64,000 nucleotides of DNA from Sinomonas sp. P10A9 (GTDB taxonomy: Bacteria > Actinomycetota > Actinomycetes > Actinomycetales > Micrococcaceae), in NCBI RefSeq assembly GCF_041022165.1, contig NZ_CP163302.1, forward strand, positions 496,001-560,000, written 5' to 3'. The position numbers and the translations under genes were made by a program. The notes under the pieces were generated by a model, which was not told the DNA's origin, did not search any database, and saw only the letters and a program-made list of their open reading frames with translations. Shown here in pieces: positions 59,466-64,000 of the stretch. Each line of letters opens with the position of its first letter. The first letter of the stretch is position 1.

Positions 59466-60518
59466 TCAGAGGAGCCCGGCGCGGGTCATGAGGTCCTCGA
59501 CTTCGGGGCTGTTGAGCGTGCCGGGGTCGATGGCGGGGGACTGGAGGTCGGTGAGTGGCACGAGCTTGGGGTTGGACGGGACGTTGGATCCCACGGTGTA
59601 CTCGAAGGACTTCCCGTCCGCCAGGACCTGCTGGCCGGCCTTGGAGGTGATGAAGGCGATGAACTTCTGGGCCTGCTCCTGGTGCTTGCTCGACGCAAGG
59701 ACCGCGCCGCCGGAGACGCTCACAAACGCGCCGGGGTCCTGGTTGCGGAAGTAGTGCAGGGCGACGTTGTTGCTGTTCTCCCCGGTCTGGGCCTGGTCCA
59801 CGAACGAGTAGTAGTGGTAGAGGATCCCGGCCTCGATGTCGCCCTTGTTCACCGCGGCGAGCACCGGGGTGTCGTCCTGGAAGCTGCGGGCGTTGTCCTT
59901 GATGCCCTTGAGCCAGGCCAGGGTCGCGTCGGGGCCCTTGAGCTGGTCCATGGCGCTGACGATGGCCTGGAAGTCGGCCCCTCCGGTGGATGCGCCGATG
60001 CGATCCTTCCACGCCGGGCCACTCAGGTCCATCAGCGAGGCCGGGATCTGGGCCTCGCTGAGCTTCGTCTTGTTGTAGGCCAGCACCGTGGAGCGGGCAG
60101 CGATGCCCGTCCAGTCGCCTGCGGCAGGGCGGTATCGCGCGGGGACCTGGTCGAGGGTTCCCTGATCGAGCTTGGCGAGCAGGTGCGCGTTCTCGACCTG
60201 GTCCATGGCCGGGGAGTTCTCGGTCAGGAAGACATCCGCGGGGGACGCCTTGCCCTCCTCGATGATCTGGTTGCCCATCTCGAGGTCGTCGCCGTTGCGC
60301 AGGAGGACCTTGATCCCGGTCTCCTTCGTGAAGGCGTCCGCCCAGGCCGCGGTCAGCTGCTCGTGCTGGGCGTTGTACACCGTGATCGTGGTGCCGGCGT
60401 CTCCGCCGCCCGAGGACGCGGTAGAGGACGTGGCCGCGGGGCCTGAGCAGGCGGCCAGCGCTGTCGCGGCTGTTACGGCGGCGACGAGCTTCACAGTCGT
60501 CAGCTTGGACATGGGCAT
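59466..60518 (-). CDS. Fe(III) ABC transporter substrate-binding lipoprotein
   Basis: A 350-residue FbpA/FutA-like binding protein. Lipobox LAAC places the lipidated cysteine at residue 24. Ferric-ion tyrosines are likely in LYHYYSFVD; ITVYNAQHEQL begins the mature fold. Three ATGs stand in a row (60524, 60518, 60512); 60518 has the best spacing to AGAGG. An iron box precedes it. No permease or ATPase gene follows, so the rest of the system is elsewhere. Confidence 0.88.
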   Translation of the reverse strand: MPMSKLTTVKLVAAVTAATALAACSGPAATSSTASSGGGDAGTTITVYNAQHEQLTAAWADAFTKETGIKVLLRNGDDLEMGNQIIEEGKASPADVFLTENSPAMDQVENAHLLAKLDQGTLDQVPARYRPAAGDWTGIAARSTVLAYNKTKLSEAQIPASLMDLSGPAWKDRIGASTGGADFQAIVSAMDQLKGPDATLAWLKGIKDNARSFQDDTPVLAAVNKGDIEAGILYHYYSFVDQAQTGENSNNVALHYFRNQDPGAFVSVSGGAVLASSKHQEQAQKFIAFITSKAGQQVLADGKSFEYTVGSNVPSNPKLVPLTDLQSPAIDPGTLNSPEVEDLMTRAGLL

Positions 60519-60565
60519 GGGCATGGGCCTCTCGGGAACGGACGTATAGGGCGGCACAGCGTGGC

Positions 60566-60584
60566 TTAGGCAAGCCTTGCCTTG
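60566..60584 (-). promoter_or_regulatory. Iron box (DtxR/IdeR-type operator)
   Basis: The 19-bp site TTAGGCAAG-C-CTTGCCTTG has perfect 7-bp inner arms (AGGCAAG/CTTGCCT) and matches the actinobacterial iron-box layout. It lies 42 bases upstream of the cluster of ATGs of the Fe(III) binding protein. Confidence 0.75.
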
Positions 60585-60758
60585 CACTGGAAAGATAACC
60601 TCTGGATCCGGTCCTTGTGAAATTAGCGCACATTTATGTTCCCGAATATGACGACTCGCGCCGGACGGGAGAGGAGTCGAGGGGCATCAGTGGTTACCAC
60701 GCGAAGCCTGTTGTCGGGAGAGATGATCATCATGAGTTCGCCCTGTACCGTGTGGGCC

Positions 60759-61151
60759 ATGGAGATGCGTCTTGAAGTCGTGCAGGTGCCCGTGGCTGAT
60801 GTCGATAGGTCGAAGTCGTTCTACGTAGAGACGCTGGGTTTCGCCCTTGACCACGACGTCGAGCACATCCCCGGAATGCGTGTGGTCCAGCTGACGCCCC
60901 CGGGCTCCGCTGCCTCGATCGTCATTGGAACGGGGATGACGAGCATGAGACCCGGAAGTCTCGAGGGGCTGCAGCTCGTAGCGCCCGATCTGGGCACAGT
61001 CCGCACCCAGCTCCTCGAGCGTGGTGCGGACATCAGCGAGATCCAGGATATGGGCGGGGTTCAGTTCGCCCACTTCGCTGACCCGGATGGCAACCGTTGG
61101 GTCATCCAGGGCGCAACGCCTCCTGATCTCAGGGCCGCCCACGTGGACTGA
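60759..61151 (+). CDS. VOC family protein
   Basis: A 130-residue single-domain glyoxalase-like protein (VPVADVDRSKSFYVETLGFAL, MRVVQLTPPGSAASIVIG, FAHFADPDGNRWVIQG). TACCGT (60746-60751) ends seven bases before the ATG at 60759, supporting this start over the longer frame from 60636. Ligand unknown. Confidence 0.84.
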   Translation: MEMRLEVVQVPVADVDRSKSFYVETLGFALDHDVEHIPGMRVVQLTPPGSAASIVIGTGMTSMRPGSLEGLQLVAPDLGTVRTQLLERGADISEIQDMGGVQFAHFADPDGNRWVIQGATPPDLRAAHVD

Positions 61152-61226
61152 GCCGCCCGAAGGGGTCCGCCAAACTTGCGGCTGCGGACCCTGTCCCTGC
61201 CCAGCCGGGCAGGTGAGAATAGCGCC

Positions 61227-62252
61227 ATGCGCGCATGGTGGGTGGACGTCCCGGGCCCGGCGGGCGGGAGCCCCGGCCCGCTGGCCTTCGGCGAGAGGCC
61301 CGACCCCGTGCCCGGGCCGGGGGAGATCCTCGTGCGGGTCTCCGTCTGCGGCGTCTGCCGCACGGACCTGCATCTCGCCGAAGGAGACCTCGCCCCGAAG
61401 CGGCATGGCGTCATCCCCGGGCACGAGGCCGTGGGCCGCGTGGAGGCCCTCGGCCCCGAAGCCCATCGGTTCGAGCCAGGCCAGCGCGTCGGGATCGCGT
61501 GGCTGCGCAGCACGTGCGGCACGTGCCGCTTCTGCCTCTCGGGCCGCGAGAACCTCTGCGAAGCACCTCGGTTCACGGGGTGGGACGACGACGGCGGGTA
61601 CGCGGAGCTCGCCGTCGTGCGCGAGGACTTCGCGTACCGGATCCCGGACGCGTTCAGCGACCGCGAGGCCGCTCCGCTGCTGTGCTCCGGGATCATCGGC
61701 TACCGGGCGCTGCAGCGCGCCGCGATGCCCGACGGCGGCAGGCTGGGCATCTACGGGTTCGGCGGCAGCGCGCACCTCACCGCGCAGCTCGCGATGCACC
61801 GCGGAGCCACGGTGTACGTCATGACCCGGGCGCCCGAGGCCAGGGAACTCGCGCTCGAGCTCGGCGCCGCGTGGGCTGGCGGCGCGGATGAGGAGCCGCC
61901 CGAGAAACTCGACTCGGCCATCCTCTTCGCGCCCGTCGGCACGCTCGTTCCGCCCGCGCTCCGCGCCCTCGATCGCGGCGGAACCCTCGCCGTCGCAGGC
62001 ATCCATCTGAGCGACATCCCGGCACTGAACTACCAGGAGCACCTGTTCGAGGAGCGGCAGCTGCGCAGCGTCACCGCCAACACGCGCTCCGACGGCGAGG
62101 AGTTCTTCCGCCTGACCGCCGAGATCCCGATCCGCGCCACGACGGTGCCCTACGCGTTCGAGGACGCCGACCGGGCGCTCGCGGATCTCGCCGCGGACAG
62201 GATCACCGGCGCGGCCGTCCTCGAGGTCACATCAGGAAGCGCCGCTGTGTAA
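61227..62252 (+). CDS. Zinc-dependent alcohol dehydrogenase
   Basis: A 341-residue medium-chain dehydrogenase. The catalytic zinc ligands are in CGVCRTDLH and GHEAVGRVE, the structural zinc cysteines in [15 protein letters not shown], and the NAD motif is [17 protein letters not shown]. It resembles AdhA-like enzymes of mycobacteria acting on primary alcohols. GAGAAT ends six bases before the ATG (leaderless type). The frame opening at 61176 includes the promoter and is rejected. Confidence 0.9.
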   Translation: MRAWWVDVPGPAGGSPGPLAFGERPDPVPGPGEILVRVSVCGVCRTDLHLAEGDLAPKRHGVIPGHEAVGRVEALGPEAHRFEPGQRVGIAWLRSTCGTCRFCLSGRENLCEAPRFTGWDDDGGYAELAVVREDFAYRIPDAFSDREAAPLLCSGIIGYRALQRAAMPDGGRLGIYGFGGSAHLTAQLAMHRGATVYVMTRAPEARELALELGAAWAGGADEEPPEKLDSAILFAPVGTLVPPALRALDRGGTLAVAGIHLSDIPALNYQEHLFEERQLRSVTANTRSDGEEFFRLTAEIPIRATTVPYAFEDADRALADLAADRITGAAVLEVTSGSAAV

Positions 62253-62318
62253 AGGCCGGCATACGCGCCGGCGCATCAGGGCGACATATCGTCTCCACGT
62301 TGAGCGGCAGGCCCCCCA

Positions 62319-62657
62319 TCAGCAGATGCCGGGCACTCCCCGAGCGGGTGCCCGGTATCCGCGCTGCTGCCAGGCGGGGACGTTCGCGGGTGCGCTGTAC
62401 TGAACAGCGGACAGGGCAACGCCGTGGAAATCGGCGTTGGCGGCTGAGCTGGACGCGATGAGGGAGGTCCCGTCCACGACGGTGACAGGGCTCACCGTGC
62501 CTTGCCCCGTGTCGGAGACGGCTGCGGCAGCTGACGAAGTTCCAAACAGGAGCACTCCGGCGACGGCGAAGACCGTGCGCGGGGCCCCTCGTGTCATTCT
62601 GGTGGCGCCCCGGGGCTCTGCGGCATTCAGCAGAGGTGACGCATGCTGTGCAGACAT
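62319..62657 (-). CDS. Small secreted hypothetical protein
   Basis: A 112-residue frame. After about 20 residues comes a signal peptide (TRGAPRTVFAVAGVLLFG, cleavage near AAAA), so an internal ATG at 62597 (92 residues) is also possible; AAGGTGAG lies seven bases before the upstream ATG. The mature part of about 65 residues has no recognised domain and ends in a Cys. Confidence 0.6.
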   Translation of the reverse strand: MSAQHASPLLNAAEPRGATRMTRGAPRTVFAVAGVLLFGTSSAAAAVSDTGQGTVSPVTVVDGTSLIASSSAANADFHGVALSAVQYSAPANVPAWQQRGYRAPARGVPGIC

Positions 62658-62799
62658 CGAAACTCACCTTCTGTGGTTGTGGTTGCCGAATCAGAATCGT
62701 CCTTGGCGGAGGTCATGCACATCGGGCCAACACCCTGAGATGAGGACCCGCGCACCCTGAGATCTGCACTCCGCGACGCGAGAGTGGCACTCTTGATTC

Positions 62800-64000
62800 A
62801 TGGCGGGAAGGAGGCTGGCGGGCGCCCCGGCGCTCGTCGGACGCACCGATGAACTGGCGGCTCTGGCCGAGGCCATCAACGCCGGCTGCTCGGGCCGGAC
62901 GGGGACCGTCCTTGTCACCGGCGATGCAGGTATCGGCAAGACGGCCCTCGTGGCTGCGGCGTGCGATGCAGCCGATTCCCGCGCCCTGATCCTCCAGGGT
63001 GCTGCGCTGCCGATGGCAGCGGCCGAGGTACCCTACCTCGGCCTGCGTTCGGCCCTACGGCACGCGGGGGCAGACTTCGGGCCGGTGCCCTTGCTCGATG
63101 GCGTGTCGCGCTCAGATGTTCCGCGACTCATCGATGACTGGATATCCGAGATCAGCGAGCGTCAGCCCGTCGTCCTTGCGATCGATGACCTCCACTGGGC
63201 AGATCCGGGCACGCTTGATGTGCTCCTGTACCTCATGGGCGGACCTGACGAGCGTCGGCTGGCCGTTTTCGGAACCATCCGGATGCGTGAGCTCGAGGAG
63301 TCTCACCCGCTTAACCAGTGGCTCGCGGTCACCCGACGCCTTCCCAATGTGGCGACTGTACCCCTCGGTCCCCTCGATCGGCCCGAGACCGAGGCGCAGC
63401 TCGCGCACCTGCTGGACGGCCCGCCCATGCAGTCGCTCGTCACCGAGGTCTACGCGCGCTCGGCCGGCAACCCCTACTTCACGCGCCTCCTGACGGAGGG
63501 CCTGACAGCCGATGCCAAGCACCTCCCGGCGGGCTTTCCCGGAGACCTGCGCTCGGCGGTGCTCCGGTCATGGCGCGCGCTCCCGCCGAAGGGCCGGCTC
63601 CTGACCCAGATCATGGCGATTGGCGGGCGGAGTGTCGGTGCGGAGTTGCTACGGGCCGCCGCGGCACCCGCGATCGATCCACCTGCCGTTGCAGGGCTGC
63701 TCCATCTGGCAGCAGACGCTGGAATCCTCGAGTTGTCGGCTGACGGGATGTATTGGTTCCACCACCCGCTCATCGCCGAGTTGCTTGAGCAGGGGATGTC
63801 GGAGGATGAACGGCGCGGCTGGCACGCCGCCTTCTCCTCGGCTTATGAGCAGCAGGCCGCGCTGGTGATGGCTCCCGCCGGAGACCTCGCCCTGGCACTG
63901 GCCGACCATCACTACCACGCCGGTCACCGACCGGAGGCCTACCAGTGGGCGCTGAAGGCTGCGGATCCGGATGCGCCGTCGATCACGGCGGCCGAGAGGC
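62800..64000 (+). CDS. Large AAA-ATPase regulator, LuxR (LAL)-like, partial
   Basis: The first 400 codons of a gene that continues past the right edge. The N-terminus reads LVGRTDELAALAEAI; Walker A is GDAGIGKT (residues 41-48) and Walker B VVLAIDDLHWAD with D129 and D130, the STAND/AAA layout of LAL regulators. Leucine-rich helical segments follow. A C-terminal LuxR helix-turn-helix is expected off the window but is not seen here. The ATG at 62800 has only a weak upstream signal. Confidence 0.82.
   Translation, partial: MAGRRLAGAPALVGRTDELAALAEAINAGCSGRTGTVLVTGDAGIGKTALVAAACDAADSRALILQGAALPMAAAEVPYLGLRSALRHAGADFGPVPLLDGVSRSDVPRLIDDWISEISERQPVVLAIDDLHWADPGTLDVLLYLMGGPDERRLAVFGTIRMRELEESHPLNQWLAVTRRLPNVATVPLGPLDRPETEAQLAHLLDGPPMQSLVTEVYARSAGNPYFTRLLTEGLTADAKHLPAGFPGDLRSAVLRSWRALPPKGRLLTQIMAIGGRSVGAELLRAAAAPAIDPPAVAGLLHLAADAGILELSADGMYWFHHPLIAELLEQGMSEDERRGWHAAFSSAYEQQAALVMAPAGDLALALADHHYHAGHRPEAYQWALKAADPDAPSITAAER

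Noticed and set aside
62227..62667. A 146-codon minus-strand frame overlapping the small secreted protein
   Set aside because: It lacks a signal or domain; the frame at 62319-62657 has a convincing signal peptide.
1..64000. tRNA, rRNA, insertion sequence or prophage genes
   Set aside because: I looked for cloverleaf-like stretches, transposase motifs and integrases and saw none; a tRNAscan or HMM search would be the decisive check.

Overview
The window is high-GC DNA (roughly 68-70 percent by eye) from an actinobacterium, most likely a member of the Micrococcaceae (Arthrobacter/Sinomonas-like). The pointers are GTG and ATG starts with frequent 1-4 nt gene overlaps, many apparently leaderless genes, a typical purA, a DtxR/IdeR-type iron box, SAM-I and SAM-IV type riboswitches, and a set of sugar operons run by LacI and ROK regulators. 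Genus and species cannot be fixed from the sequence alone. I saw no rRNA, tRNA, CRISPR array, transposase or phage gene.

Layout. 0-5 kb: an IclR regulator, a Rieske ferredoxin with its FAD reductase, and a MacB-like ABC exporter pair. 5-14.5 kb: a LacI repressor divergent from an eight-gene sugar operon (lipoprotein binding protein, two permeases, two Gfo/Idh/MocA dehydrogenases, a xylose-isomerase-like TIM barrel, a ThuA-like protein, an aldose epimerase). The gene set suggests oxidative (3-keto) glycoside catabolism. 14.5-19.8 kb: a ROK repressor and xylA-xylB plus an alditol/xylitol oxidase. 19.9-27 kb: a MarR repressor divergent from a CoA-dependent degradation operon (SDR, amidohydrolase, acyl-CoA dehydrogenase, MaoC hydratase, MHS transporter, acyl-CoA ligase). 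27-32.4 kb: a DUF1206 membrane protein, purA, an ECF-type sigma factor with a probable membrane anti-sigma factor, and small cytoplasmic proteins. 32.4-35.1 kb: a surface cluster (type-1 copper lipoprotein, class F-like sortase, CHRD-domain membrane protein, lipoprotein).

35-48.3 kb is the most distinctive part. A dimethylsulfone monooxygenase gene (sfnG), metY and a CoA-binding gene form an operon behind a SAM-I riboswitch. acs (acetyl-CoA synthetase) carries a second SAM-I riboswitch that runs directly into its Shine-Dalgarno sequence. Divergent from acs, a flavin reductase gene follows a SAM-IV type riboswitch. Together they read as one SAM-repressed sulfur-scavenging regulon: the flavin reductase can supply SfnG, and Acs can recycle the acetate that MetY releases. 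A truncated acyl-CoA-dehydrogenase-like remnant and three loci of one palindromic repeat family lie in the same stretch.

48.3-64 kb: DUF2236 and DUF503 proteins, a PAP2/LssY phosphatase, two VOC proteins interleaved with a full and a shortened AraC regulator, a secreted GH13 amylase with three C-terminal X25-like modules, an AbrB-family membrane protein, an iron-box-controlled Fe(III) binding lipoprotein, an alcohol dehydrogenase, and the start of a large AAA/LuxR-type regulator that runs off the right edge.
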